Shown: positions 1 to 5,840, counted from the first letter of the stretch. The stretch is DNA of 8,198 nucleotides from Patescibacteria group bacterium (GCA_018817545.1 JAHITL010000086.1:1-8198); one strand, 5' to 3'. The notes: a model not told the origin generated them from the sequence alone. Program-made: numbers and translations.

Positions 1-1
1 A

Positions 2-121
2 ATTGACGGTAGCAATACAACTTTAAAAAATTTATTGCGGATTCATAGAGGCATAAATCGAAAAAATAGATACAAAATGATTTGTCAAATTTTAAAGAAT
101 TCATGCCCTAAAAAACCCTAG
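2..121 (+). CDS. C-terminal end of a probable DDE transposase (partial, cut by window edge)
   Basis: An open frame enters from the left edge and stops at TAG 119-121, leaving 39 codons. The peptide contains TTLKNLLRIHRGINRKNR followed by YKMICQILKN. This resembles the C-terminal end of IS1249/IS256-like DDE transposases, where a pattern of the type 'F..LK..LR.HRGL....R...I...L' is common. The catalytic acidic residues would lie upstream of the window, so it cannot be told whether the gene is intact. No terminal inverted repeat could be recognised downstream of the stop. Base composition matches the neighbours. It could instead be the end of an unrelated basic protein; the call rests on one short motif. 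Confidence 0.4.
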   Translation: MDGSNTTLKNLLRIHRGINRKNRYKMICQILKNSCPKKP

Positions 122-165
122 AAAATTAACTTAAGCCAGTTTTTATTAAAAAATAATAAAAAAAA

Positions 166-290
166 TAAGATAAATAAGATAAGTAAGAAAAGTAAGAAAT
201 TTATAAGCTAAAAAGCTAAAAGTTTATAAATTCTATAAATTCTATAAATTCCATTGACTTTCGACTTTATAGACTTTAAGGACTTTTGAC
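166..290. repeat. Succession of short tandem repeats (8-9 bp units) upstream of mltG
   Basis: The gene-free stretch before mltG is built from consecutive small arrays. TAAGATAAA-like units occur four times with a 9-bp step (166-201). AGCTAAAA occurs twice (206-221). TATAAATTC occurs three times exactly (225-251). GACTTT-headed units occur four times (starting at 256, 263, 272 and 281, the last two steps being 9 bp), with a partial GACT at 288. No coding potential is visible. A TTGACT at 254-259 could serve as a -35 box, but no good -10 lies at the right distance, so no promoter is called. The rest of the gap (122-165) is plain A/T-rich sequence with nothing recognised. Confidence 0.8.
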
Positions 291-300
291 TAGCTATTCT

Positions 301-1320
301 ATGATTAAAAAAATATTTATAATAATAATTGTTGTAATTTTAATTTTAGTTTCTGATTATTTTTTTATGATAAATAATTCTGTAAATAAAAATAATCAAG
401 AAGTGAAATTTATTATTACTAAAGGCGAAGGAGTAAAACAAATTAGTAAAAATTTAGATCAAGCTAATTTGATTAGATCTAATGTTTTTTTTGATTTTTA
501 TGTTTGGCTTAAAGGTAGTCAAACTAATTTTAAAGCAGGGGAGTATGTTTTAAGGCAAAATATGAATTTGAAAGAAATAATTAGCGAATTAACTGGCAAT
601 AAAGCTTTGAGTAAAGAGAAAATAATTAAAATAATAGAAGGTTGGGATATTAATGATATAAATAATTATTTAAATAAGAATAGTTTTTTTGTTGATAACA
701 ATTTTAACAGTTTAGCTAAGACTAAAATAAGCAAAGGGCAATTTAAAACACCTAAACCTGATTTTTTAAATAAAGCGCCTGAGTCAGCTGATCTTGAAGG
801 ATTTTTATTTCCAGATACTTATAGGCTTTTTCAAGACGCTACTACTGAAGATTTGATTATTAAAATGCTAAATAATTTTGATAAAAAACTTACAACGCAA
901 ATGCGGCAAGACATTGTTCAACAAAATAAAACCATTTATCAAATAGTTACAATGGCTTCAATTATAGAAAGAGAAGTTAGAACAGTGGATGATATGCAGA
1001 CTGTTTCTGGTCTTTTTTGGAATAGGATAAAAAATGGTCAAGCGCTTCAGTCGTGCGCTACTTTGGCATATATATTAGGTGAGAAAAAAACGCAGTATAG
1101 TTTAGAAGATACTAAAGTTGATTCATTATATAATACTTATCAAAATCAAGGCTTGCCACCTGGTCCGATCGCTAATCCTGGACTTAATGCTATTAAAGCG
1201 GCTATTTATCCAAAATATACTGATTATAATTATTTTCTTAGCAGGCCAGACACAGGAGAGACAATATTTAGTAAAAGTTACGAGGAACATAATAGAAATA
1301 AAGCAAAATATTTGAAATAA
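301..1320 (+). CDS. mltG: Endolytic murein transglycosylase MltG (YceG-like)
   Basis: A 339-residue protein predicted to cleave nascent peptidoglycan glycan strands at the outer face of the cytoplasmic membrane and so end strand elongation. One N-terminal transmembrane helix (about residues 3-21) is followed by a LysM-like segment (about 35-105) and the YceG catalytic domain. Visible family motifs are DLEGFLFPDTY, MASIIEREV (catalytic glutamate at about residue 223), LQSCATLAYILG where LQSDPT is usual, and YNTYQNQGLPPGPIANPG, ending with the typical EEHNRNKAKYL. Length is normal. The frame can be extended to a TTG at 286, but that start is crowded by repeats and adds five residues before the hydrophobic helix, so ATG 301 is preferred. 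No clear Shine-Dalgarno precedes it. The gene stands alone, converging on the regulator downstream. Confidence 0.95.
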   Translation: MIKKIFIIIIVVILILVSDYFFMINNSVNKNNQEVKFIITKGEGVKQISKNLDQANLIRSNVFFDFYVWLKGSQTNFKAGEYVLRQNMNLKEIISELTGNKALSKEKIIKIIEGWDINDINNYLNKNSFFVDNNFNSLAKTKISKGQFKTPKPDFLNKAPESADLEGFLFPDTYRLFQDATTEDLIIKMLNNFDKKLTTQMRQDIVQQNKTIYQIVTMASIIEREVRTVDDMQTVSGLFWNRIKNGQALQSCATLAYILGEKKTQYSLEDTKVDSLYNTYQNQGLPPGPIANPGLNAIKAAIYPKYTDYNYFLSRPDTGETIFSKSYEEHNRNKAKYLK

Positions 1321-1323
1321 TAT

Positions 1324-1359
1324 TTTTATATATTTTTTAATATTAATAAATATATAAAA
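1324..1359. terminator. AT-only hairpin between convergent genes, possible bidirectional terminator
   Basis: A perfect 12-bp inverted repeat (TTTTATATATTT at 1324-1335, AAATATATAAAA at 1348-1359) encloses a 12-nt spacer that contains the palindrome TTAATATTAA. It lies 3 nt after the mltG stop and 20 nt after the regulator stop on the opposite strand, where a shared terminator is expected. The stem has no G or C, so it is weak, and such repeats arise easily in AT-rich DNA. Confidence 0.4.
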
Positions 1360-1379
1360 TTATAAAATGTTTTGATCCT

Positions 1380-1976
1380 TTACCATTCAATCTCATCAAT
1401 TACTACCATTTTTTTGCCATCCAAGATGCTAAATAAAAAAACATCTGTAATATCACGACGATATTTAAATTCTTGTGAATCAAAAATTGTATAATTAATT
1501 TCTTTTCCAAGTCCATCCTCCAATTCTTTTATTAACTTTAATAATTTTATTTTATTAAACTTCCCAACTAAGAGTAAATCAATAGCAGAATTAACATTAT
1601 TAACAAATATTCCAGATAAAATTAATAATTTTACTTTTCCTGCTAATTGCAATTTTATTACAAAATCTTTCTCATACAGTATCTGAGCCTTAACAATTAA
1701 AGTTTTTATTTCATCAAACAAAACAAACTCTTGATTGGCGCAATAATATTTTTTATCTTGCCAACTACAATCTTTTTTATCACCTTCTTGTATGTCATTA
1801 ATGCCTGACGACAAAATACCAAACTTTTCCAAATTTTCTAATTCACGATGCAATGGATTAATTTGTGATTTTAAATCACGCGACAATTGCCGACCGCAAA
1901 ATTTATCCGTCGGATGAAGCAAAAATAATTTCAAAATTTTTACTCGTAAATTAGAACCAAAAAGCTTATCTAACAT
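1380..1976 (-). CDS. Winged-helix transcriptional regulator with degenerate nucleotidyltransferase-like domain
   Basis: Predicted cytoplasmic DNA-binding protein of 198 residues. Residues about 8-60 form a winged helix-turn-helix (RVKILKLFLLHPTDKFCGRQ, then LSRDLKSQINPLHRELENLE KFGIL). Residues about 113-195 look like a minimal nucleotidyltransferase fold: SGIFVNNVNSAIDLLLVG, then LGKEINYTIFDSQEF and a C-terminal strand. The usual GS...DxD active site is eroded: Gly-Ser is replaced and the first Asp of DxD is Ala, so catalysis is unlikely. ATG 1976 is chosen because MLDKLFGS is a natural domain start. An in-frame ATG at 2030 would add 18 residues encoded through a GC-rich palindrome, although it has a weak AGG upstream. 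The gene has its own promoter and is divergent from the membrane protein gene, so autoregulation and control of that neighbour are plausible. The regulon and ligand are unknown. Confidence 0.75.
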   Translation of the reverse strand: MLDKLFGSNLRVKILKLFLLHPTDKFCGRQLSRDLKSQINPLHRELENLEKFGILSSGINDIQEGDKKDCSWQDKKYYCANQEFVLFDEIKTLIVKAQILYEKDFVIKLQLAGKVKLLILSGIFVNNVNSAIDLLLVGKFNKIKLLKLIKELEDGLGKEINYTIFDSQEFKYRRDITDVFLFSILDGKKMVVIDEIEW

Positions 1977-1992
1977 AAAAAGTTGGAATTTT

Positions 1993-2014
1993 ATACCCCG
2001 CAAATGCGGGGTAT
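1993..2014. repeat. GC-rich palindrome (9-bp stem, loop AAAT)
   Basis: ATACCCCGC (1993-2001) and GCGGGGTAT (2006-2014) are exact inverted repeats around AAAT. It is one of the most GC-rich spots of the window. Its core, CCCGCA-AA-TGCGGG, resembles the hairpin at 4974-4990. It lies between the preferred regulator start (1976) and the promoter, so it would fold in the 5' leader of that mRNA. If translation starts at 2030, it falls inside the coding region. No T-run follows on either strand, so it is not a standard terminator. Confidence 0.75.
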
Positions 2015-2056
2015 TCGGCGACAGACCCATTAATACCTATTTAAATAATTATTTTT

Positions 2057-2085
2057 ATAGTATAATAAATATACATTTAAGTCAA
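2057..2085 (-). promoter_or_regulatory. Promoter for the winged-helix regulator
   Basis: Reading the minus strand, TTGACT (2085-2080) is followed by a 17-nt spacer and TACTAT (2062-2057). Each box matches the sigma-70-type consensus at five of six positions. Transcription would start near 2050, about 75 nt before ATG 1976. The perfect 12-bp palindrome AAATAATTATTT (2043-2054) covers that start point and could be an operator, but such palindromes are cheap in AT-rich DNA. Confidence 0.6.
2061..2066 (+). promoter_or_regulatory. Candidate -10 element for the beta-propeller membrane protein gene
   Basis: A perfect TATAAT stands 34 nt before ATG 2101. No good -35 box is seen 17 nt upstream. The hexamer overlaps the -10 element of the divergent regulator promoter by two bases, so the two promoters probably compete for polymerase. 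Confidence 0.45.
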
Positions 2086-2100
2086 AGAATAAAAATCATT

Positions 2101-4392
2101 ATGTATTATAAAATATCGCAATTAATATTAACTCCGAATCAACATCTAACATCAACCAGCGAGGTTTTTGTTGCGCAACCAGATGCCAGTAAAGAAGCTT
2201 TAGCTGGAAAATTATTTGTTTTAATTGAAATAGAATCTAAAAAAGCTGAAGACTTAAAAATAATAAATTTTTTAATCAATACCATTAACCACGGTTACTA
2301 TCAAAATGAAAAAATTCTTTTAAGAGAACATATCAGTACTCTAAAAGTTGAACATATTTTTGAATCAGCTCTTGCTAAAACTAATAAAAAGTTAGCCGAA
2401 TTTCTTCAAAACGAAAAAATAAAACTCAACCCACATATTTTAAATATTACAATCGGCGTAATCTATCAAAATGCTTTATACTTTACCAATCTAGGAAAGA
2501 ATAAAGCCTTATTAATTTACAAAAATAAAACAGAATCTAACGATGCAAAATATAAATTAATTGATATAACTGGACAAGCTCGTATTACGGAAGAACATAA
2601 ACAAATTAATATAACTAAACTTTTTTCCAATATTATTAGCGGAGACGTTCCAAACAATGGATATTTTATTTTTACAAGCGAAGCATTGCCAGAATATTTA
2701 TCAAACAAACAAATTATTGACATTATTACTGTTTTACCGCCAGATAGCGCAATGGAACAAATAAAAAACACTCTAACTAAAATTAATGTGTACGTCCCAT
2801 TCTCAGCAATTCTTATTAAAAATACTTTTGGTTTAGAAAATTTCGACACAAAGAAACAAATAATAGAACGACCAACAACTCAAACTTCTATCAAAAATTT
2901 CAATATAGTGGAAGAAAAGACTGAAAAATTATTAACACCATCTGGTTTAGTAAACTTTAGTAAATGGCAAAGGGTTTCAACTAAAATATTAGACACGGTC
3001 AAATCCAAATATCCAAAAGTCACAAAAAACAATAAATTATTTCTTCTGAAAGACAAAATATTTCTTAAAAAAAGACCAAGCTGGCTTTCTCTTAAAAAGC
3101 TCACTGATGTAATAAAAAATATTTTTTTATATTTAATTAATCTTTTTATTTTTATTTACAAAACAATAACCAATAAAGAAAAATTAAAAGGCTTTTTGAC
3201 TATTAGCAAACAAAAAGCAAAACAAATTATTATTATTTCTAAGCAATTAATAATTGCGCCTATTATTTGGTTTAAAAATTTAAACAAAAAAGGCAAATTT
3301 TTTCTATTACTTTCTTTTGTTTGCTTATTATTATTTATTGTCAATTCAACTTGGCTGAACTTTAAAAATCGCCAAAATACTAATCTAGTAAATTACACCG
3401 CTCTAATGAAATCAATTGAACAAAAACAGAATCAGATTGATGCTAGTTTACTTTATAGCAATGAAAAAGGTGCTAAAACAACTTTAGCTGAAATAAAAGA
3501 ATTAATGACAAATTTTAACAAAAATACCATAGAACAAAAAGAACAATATGACAAAATCTTCCAAAAAAATATAATACAAATGGAAAAAATTAACAAAGTT
3601 ATTAGAGTAGACGTGCCAACTGAACTAACTAATCTTGCCAATCTCAACAACAACGTTAAGCCAATTAATATTATTTTAGCTAAAGGGAAAATTTATACTG
3701 CTGATATTGAACAAAAAACAATCTACAGCTTAGAATTAGCTGGCAATCTAGCTACGCCTATTACAAATATTAGCCAAATAGTTGATCAACTTAAATATCC
3801 GTCCACTGACAATGACAACAATGTTTATTACTTAAATTCCAAAAACATTATTAAGATTGATAGAAAAACTGAATTACTATCCAGCTCAACTATTGAATAT
3901 AACAACGATACACAACAGTTTGTAGATGCTAAAATTTTTAATAACAAACTTTACTGTTTAGACCCAAAAAACAATCAAGTCATTCGTTTTAATAAAACTG
4001 GTGATAAATTTACTAGCACAACCAACTGGCTTAATAATAATATTGATTTAACAGGCGCAATAAGTATGGATATTGATGGAAGCATCTATATTCTAAAAAA
4101 TAATGGAGAATTATCAAAATTTATAAAAGGCAAAAAAGAAGACTTTAGCCTAGAAACGATTGAACCAGTCCTTACTCAAGCAACAAAAATTATGCTCTCA
4201 CAAAAATATATTTATATTTTAGATACTACTGACAAACGATTAATAGTCTTTGATAAGTCAGGAAAATTTATTAATCAATATGTTAGTAATAAATTTGATA
4301 ATTTAAAAGATTTTACAGTTAATGAGACAGCAAAAAAAATATATTTCTTAAACAATACTTCAATTATAACAATGGACATGAAAATGAATTAG
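2101..4392 (+). CDS. Membrane protein: degenerate PP2C-like domain, transmembrane helix, coiled coil, six-bladed beta-propeller
   Basis: A 763-residue protein with no family name I recognise. Residues about 1-240 have PP2C phosphatase-like strands: NITIGVIYQNALYFTNLGKN (115-134) matches the usual core, and GYFIFTSEALPEYLSNKQI (187-205) aligns with the 'SDGL.D.LS..EI' motif. However, SDG reads SEA and no early DG metal motif is seen, so phosphatase activity is doubtful. A Lys-rich linker has a hydrophobic stretch at 341-353. The main transmembrane helix is 399-418 (FLLLSFVCLLLFIV). A helical, Gln/Glu/Lys-rich region (about 433-500) precedes six regular repeats with Tyr at 532, 576, 618, 663, 705 and 748, a 42-45 residue period typical of NHL-type propellers. 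The positive charge before the helix suggests a cytoplasmic N-terminus and an external propeller. A terminator follows. A signalling or scaffold role is inference. Confidence 0.8.
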   Translation: MYYKISQLILTPNQHLTSTSEVFVAQPDASKEALAGKLFVLIEIESKKAEDLKIINFLINTINHGYYQNEKILLREHISTLKVEHIFESALAKTNKKLAEFLQNEKIKLNPHILNITIGVIYQNALYFTNLGKNKALLIYKNKTESNDAKYKLIDITGQARITEEHKQINITKLFSNIISGDVPNNGYFIFTSEALPEYLSNKQIIDIITVLPPDSAMEQIKNTLTKINVYVPFSAILIKNTFGLENFDTKKQIIERPTTQTSIKNFNIVEEKTEKLLTPSGLVNFSKWQRVSTKILDTVKSKYPKVTKNNKLFLLKDKIFLKKRPSWLSLKKLTDVIKNIFLYLINLFIFIYKTITNKEKLKGFLTISKQKAKQIIIISKQLIIAPIIWFKNLNKKGKFFLLLSFVCLLLFIVNSTWLNFKNRQNTNLVNYTALMKSIEQKQNQIDASLLYSNEKGAKTTLAEIKELMTNFNKNTIEQKEQYDKIFQKNIIQMEKINKVIRVDVPTELTNLANLNNNVKPINIILAKGKIYTADIEQKTIYSLELAGNLATPITNISQIVDQLKYPSTDNDNNVYYLNSKNIIKIDRKTELLSSSTIEYNNDTQQFVDAKIFNNKLYCLDPKNNQVIRFNKTGDKFTSTTNWLNNNIDLTGAISMDIDGSIYILKNNGELSKFIKGKKEDFSLETIEPVLTQATKIMLSQKYIYILDTTDKRLIVFDKSGKFINQYVSNKFDNLKDFTVNETAKKIYFLNNTSIITMDMKMN

Positions 4393-4464
4393 GAATCAGG
4401 AATTAGGGTAAAAGTACCTCTCCATAATTCCTAATGCCTAATTCATAATTTCTGTTTCCTAATA
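4391..4464. repeat. Heptameric tandem repeats in opposite orientations after the propeller gene
   Basis: AGGAATC (4391-4397) and AGGAATT (4398-4404) form a 7-bp step. Further on, CATAATT, CCTAATG, CCTAATT, CATAATT, TCTGTTT and CCTAATA follow each other in exact 7-bp register (4423-4464). The first array is the reverse complement of the second type of unit (AGGAATTA at 4398-4405 pairs with TAATTCCT at 4425-4432), so the region could fold into a loose hairpin ahead of the terminator. The first unit overlaps the TAG stop codon (4390-4392). Confidence 0.65.
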
Positions 4465-4502
4465 AAAAAATCCCCGCTATTTAGAATAACGGGGATTTTT
4501 TT
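4464..4502. terminator. Strong bidirectional intrinsic terminator
   Basis: A 13-bp perfect stem (AAAAAAATCCCCG at 4464-4476, CGGGGATTTTTTT at 4490-4502) continues inward past one mismatch with four more A-T pairs and a 3-nt loop. It has a GC-rich core and a T-run on both strands. It ends the propeller gene on the plus strand and rplJ-rplL on the minus strand, and fits the convergent arrangement exactly. Confidence 0.92.
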
Positions 4503-4519
4503 ATAGATCTGATTTATAT

Positions 4520-4936
4520 TTATTTCAATGTTGCTTTGGCTCCTGCTTCTTCTAATTTCTTTTTAATTGCCTCTGCTTCTTCTTTCTTCACTCCTTCTTT
4601 TACTATTTTAGGAGCGCTATCAACTAAATCTTTGGCATCTTTTAAGCCAATCTCTGTAAATTCACGAACAGCTTTAATAACAGCAATTTTATTACTGCCG
4701 ATCTCAGTAAGTTCAACATCAAAGCTTGTTTTTTCTTCAACAGGAGCAGCTTCTGCGCCACCAGCGCCAGCTGCCATCATCATAGTTGGAGCAGATGCTG
4801 AAACGCCAAATTTCTTTTCCAAAATTTTAACCAATTCTGCCAAGTCTAAAACTGACATTTTTTCAATTGTCTCAATTAAAACTTTAAACTTTTCTGGAAC
4901 TTCGATTGATTCTTCTTGTGTTGTTTCTTCTGACAT
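4520..4936 (-). CDS. rplL: Large ribosomal subunit protein bL12 (L7/L12)
   Basis: A 138-residue stalk protein that recruits and activates translation GTPases on the large ribosomal subunit; its dimers bind the C-terminal helix of L10. An acidic N-terminal extension (about residues 1-15, [15 protein letters not shown]) precedes the dimerisation domain (about 16-47), which explains the length above the common 120-125. An Ala/Met/Gly-rich hinge follows (about 47-69, including [18 protein letters not shown]), then the conserved globular domain (about 70-138) with [20 protein letters not shown] and [20 protein letters not shown]. It is the last gene of the rplJ operon, 163 nt after rplJ, and ends at the strong terminator. 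No Shine-Dalgarno is seen; the start is preceded by an A-rich heptamer array. This gene normally needs several-fold more product than rplJ, so the A-rich leader may act in translation (inference). Confidence 0.97.
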   Translation of the reverse strand: MSEETTQEESIEVPEKFKVLIETIEKMSVLDLAELVKILEKKFGVSASAPTMMMAAGAGGAEAAPVEEKTSFDVELTEIGSNKIAVIKAVREFTEIGLKDAKDLVDSAPKIVKEGVKKEEAEAIKKKLEEAGAKATLK

Positions 4937-4940
4937 AGTT

Positions 4941-4968
4941 TTTTTAATTTTTAATTTTTAATTTTTAA
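4941..4968. repeat. Heptamer TTTTTAA repeated four times in the rplL leader
   Basis: Four exact copies of TTTTTAA (4941-4947, 4948-4954, 4955-4961, 4962-4968) lie 4 nt upstream of the rplL start. Read on the coding strand this is TTAAAAA, an unstructured A-rich leader directly before the ATG, where a ribosome binding site would be expected. Confidence 0.85.
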
Positions 4969-4973
4969 TTTTT

Positions 4974-4990
4974 TCCCGCAATATGCGGGA
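4974..4990. repeat. GC-rich hairpin (CCCGC/GCGGG) in the rplJ-rplL spacer
   Basis: TCCCGC (4974-4979) pairs with GCGGGA (4985-4990) around AATAT. It resembles the palindrome at 1993-2014. On the rplL coding strand it is followed by A-rich sequence rather than a T-run, so it is not an intrinsic terminator. It could be an mRNA processing or stability element between rplJ and rplL, or a dispersed palindromic repeat. Confidence 0.65.
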
Positions 4991-5053
4991 TTAATAACTT
5001 AATTTTTAATAACAACAAATACGCAATTCTATTAAAAATTATGATATTATTTA

Positions 5054-5077
5054 AAAATTATAAAATTATAAAATTTT
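5054..5077. repeat. Octamer AAAATTAT tandem repeat after rplJ
   Basis: AAAATTAT occurs at 5054-5061 and 5062-5069 and is followed by AAAATTTT (5070-5077). It lies in the 163-nt spacer between rplJ and rplL. With such a simple AT-only unit this may be compositional noise. Confidence 0.5.
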
Positions 5078-5099
5078 ATATATTAATTATTATTAATGA

Positions 5100-5627
5100 T
5101 TAATTTTTTTTATCGCCAATAGCCTTTAATACATACACTAAATTCTTTAAATTTCCAGCAAAAACATTAACTAAACCAGAAATTGGAGCATTAATTGATC
5201 CAACTATTTTAGCATAAAGCTCAGTCTTAGATGGTAATTTAGCTAACTCATTTACCTGAACAGCATTAATAAACTTATTTTCTAAAATTCCGCCGATAAA
5301 CTCAATTTTATCTTCTTTATCTTTTCTAAATTTATCAACAACTTTAGCAGGCGCAACTTCATCTTCATAACCAAAAATAGCTGCTATCTGACCTGGTAAA
5401 TCCTTAATATTCAAATCTTTTATTAAAGAATCTTTAAAAGCTATATTTAATAAAGTTTTTTTTGCAACATAGTATTCGCTATTTTCAGCCCTTAATTTTA
5501 TGCGCAAATCTTCATTATCTTTAACTTCTAAACCATTAAACTTAGTAAAAACAATTGACTTAGCTTTAGCAATTTTTTCAGTTAAATTTTTTAACATTTG
5601 CTTCTTCTGATCTTTACTTTTTGGCAT
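5100..5627 (-). CDS. rplJ: Large ribosomal subunit protein uL10 (L10)
   Basis: A 175-residue protein of normal length that anchors the L7/L12 stalk to 23S rRNA. The N-terminal rRNA-binding domain is clear: KKQMLKNLTEKIAKAKSIVF, TKFNGLEVKDNEDLRIKLR and SEYYVAKKTLLNIAF. The middle contains DLPGQIAAIFGYEDEVAPAK and IEFIGGILENKFI. The C-terminal region (about 140-175, APISGLVNVFAGNLKNLVYVL) carries the helix that binds L12 dimers. It is the first gene of rplJ-rplL, transcribed from its own promoter behind an L10 leader with attenuator, so the protein probably represses its own synthesis. The usual neighbours rplK-rplA and rpoB-rpoC are absent. No Shine-Dalgarno is seen; ATG 5627 follows a short TTAGTTTA repeat and matches the common MPKSKDQK-like start. 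Confidence 0.96.
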   Translation of the reverse strand: MPKSKDQKKQMLKNLTEKIAKAKSIVFTKFNGLEVKDNEDLRIKLRAENSEYYVAKKTLLNIAFKDSLIKDLNIKDLPGQIAAIFGYEDEVAPAKVVDKFRKDKEDKIEFIGGILENKFINAVQVNELAKLPSKTELYAKIVGSINAPISGLVNVFAGNLKNLVYVLKAIGDKKN

Positions 5628-5631
5628 ATGA

Positions 5632-5650
5632 TTAGTTTATTAGTTTATTA
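5632..5650. repeat. Octamer TTAGTTTA tandem repeat before rplJ
   Basis: TTAGTTTA occurs at 5632-5639 and 5640-5647 and continues with TTA. It ends 4 nt before the rplJ start codon on the coding strand, where it reads as TAATAAAC units. It occupies the place of a ribosome binding site. Confidence 0.6.
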
Positions 5651-5684
5651 ATTCTAGATCTAATTTGCGTTTAATGTATAATAT

Positions 5685-5710
5685 AAAAAATCTGCGTTTA
5701 TTGCGCAGAC
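5685..5710 (-). terminator. Transcription attenuator of the rplJ-rplL leader
   Basis: On the minus strand TCTGCG (5709-5704), loop CAATAAA and CGCAGA (5696-5691) form a 6-bp GC-rich hairpin followed directly by six T (5690-5685). This is an intrinsic terminator placed 58 nt before the rplJ start, inside the leader rather than after a gene. Its 5' arm can alternatively pair with the upstream L10-binding element. Confidence 0.85.
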
Positions 5711-5786
5711 ATAAAAAATAACTAAAAGTTAGCTTTTGTCTCGGCAGGGTTTATTCCTATTTATAGGAACCTGCTGTCTGCGACTA
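5704..5786 (-). ncRNA. L10 leader RNA (ribosomal protein leader, RF00557-like) with antiterminator pairing
   Basis: On the minus strand the core reads AGACAGCAGG ... CCTGCCGAGAC, the signature of the bacterial L10 leader. Helix GCAGG (5774-5770) / CCTGC (5748-5744) carries an apical hairpin TTCCTA/TAGGAA (within 5754-5769). An asymmetric kink-turn-like loop, GCAGACA against CGA, is closed by GTC (5784-5782) / GAC (5740-5738). CGCAGACA (5782-5775) can instead pair over 8 bp with TGTCTGCG (5711-5704), the 5' arm of the attenuator. L10 binding to the kink-turn form should therefore release the terminator, while free RNA should antiterminate, the logic known for B. subtilis rplJL. A small hairpin AAAAG/CTTTT (5724-5737) lies between. 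Confidence 0.87.
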
Positions 5787-5799
5787 TTTAATTAATTTC

Positions 5800-5828
5800 A
5801 TCCTACACTAGATTTATTTAAATTGCAA
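5800..5828 (-). promoter_or_regulatory. Promoter of the rplJ-rplL operon
   Basis: On the minus strand TTGCAA (5828-5823), a 17-nt spacer and TAGGAT (5805-5800) match the sigma-70-type consensus at four of six positions in each box. Transcription would start near 5793, just before the L10 leader fold, which supports the call. No terminator is evident between the isomerase stop and this promoter, so some readthrough from upstream is possible. Confidence 0.5.
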
Positions 5829-5840
5829 TACCCAGTTTTT

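Noticed and set aside
166..290. CRISPR-like array upstream of mltG
   Set aside because: The units are only 8-9 bp and directly adjacent, without unique spacers.
286..300. TTG at 286 as the mltG start, with AAGGA-like bases upstream
   Set aside because: The AAGGA (278-282) is only 3 nt from the TTG and is part of the GACTTTAAG/GACTTTT repeat; ATG 301 directly precedes the basic and hydrophobic membrane anchor.
2517..3653. Four minus-strand open frames (62-110 codons) inside the propeller gene
   Set aside because: They lie antisense to a long gene with recognisable domains, have low-complexity products and no promoter or start signals.
4536..4961. 141-codon plus-strand open frame opposite rplL
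   Set aside because: It mirrors the unmistakable L7/L12 gene; its Ser/Ala-rich product is what the antisense of that sequence gives, and no promoter or known motif supports it.
4974..4990. GC-rich hairpin as an intrinsic terminator between rplJ and rplL
   Set aside because: No T-run follows on the minus strand, and termination here would cut off rplL, which has no clear promoter of its own.
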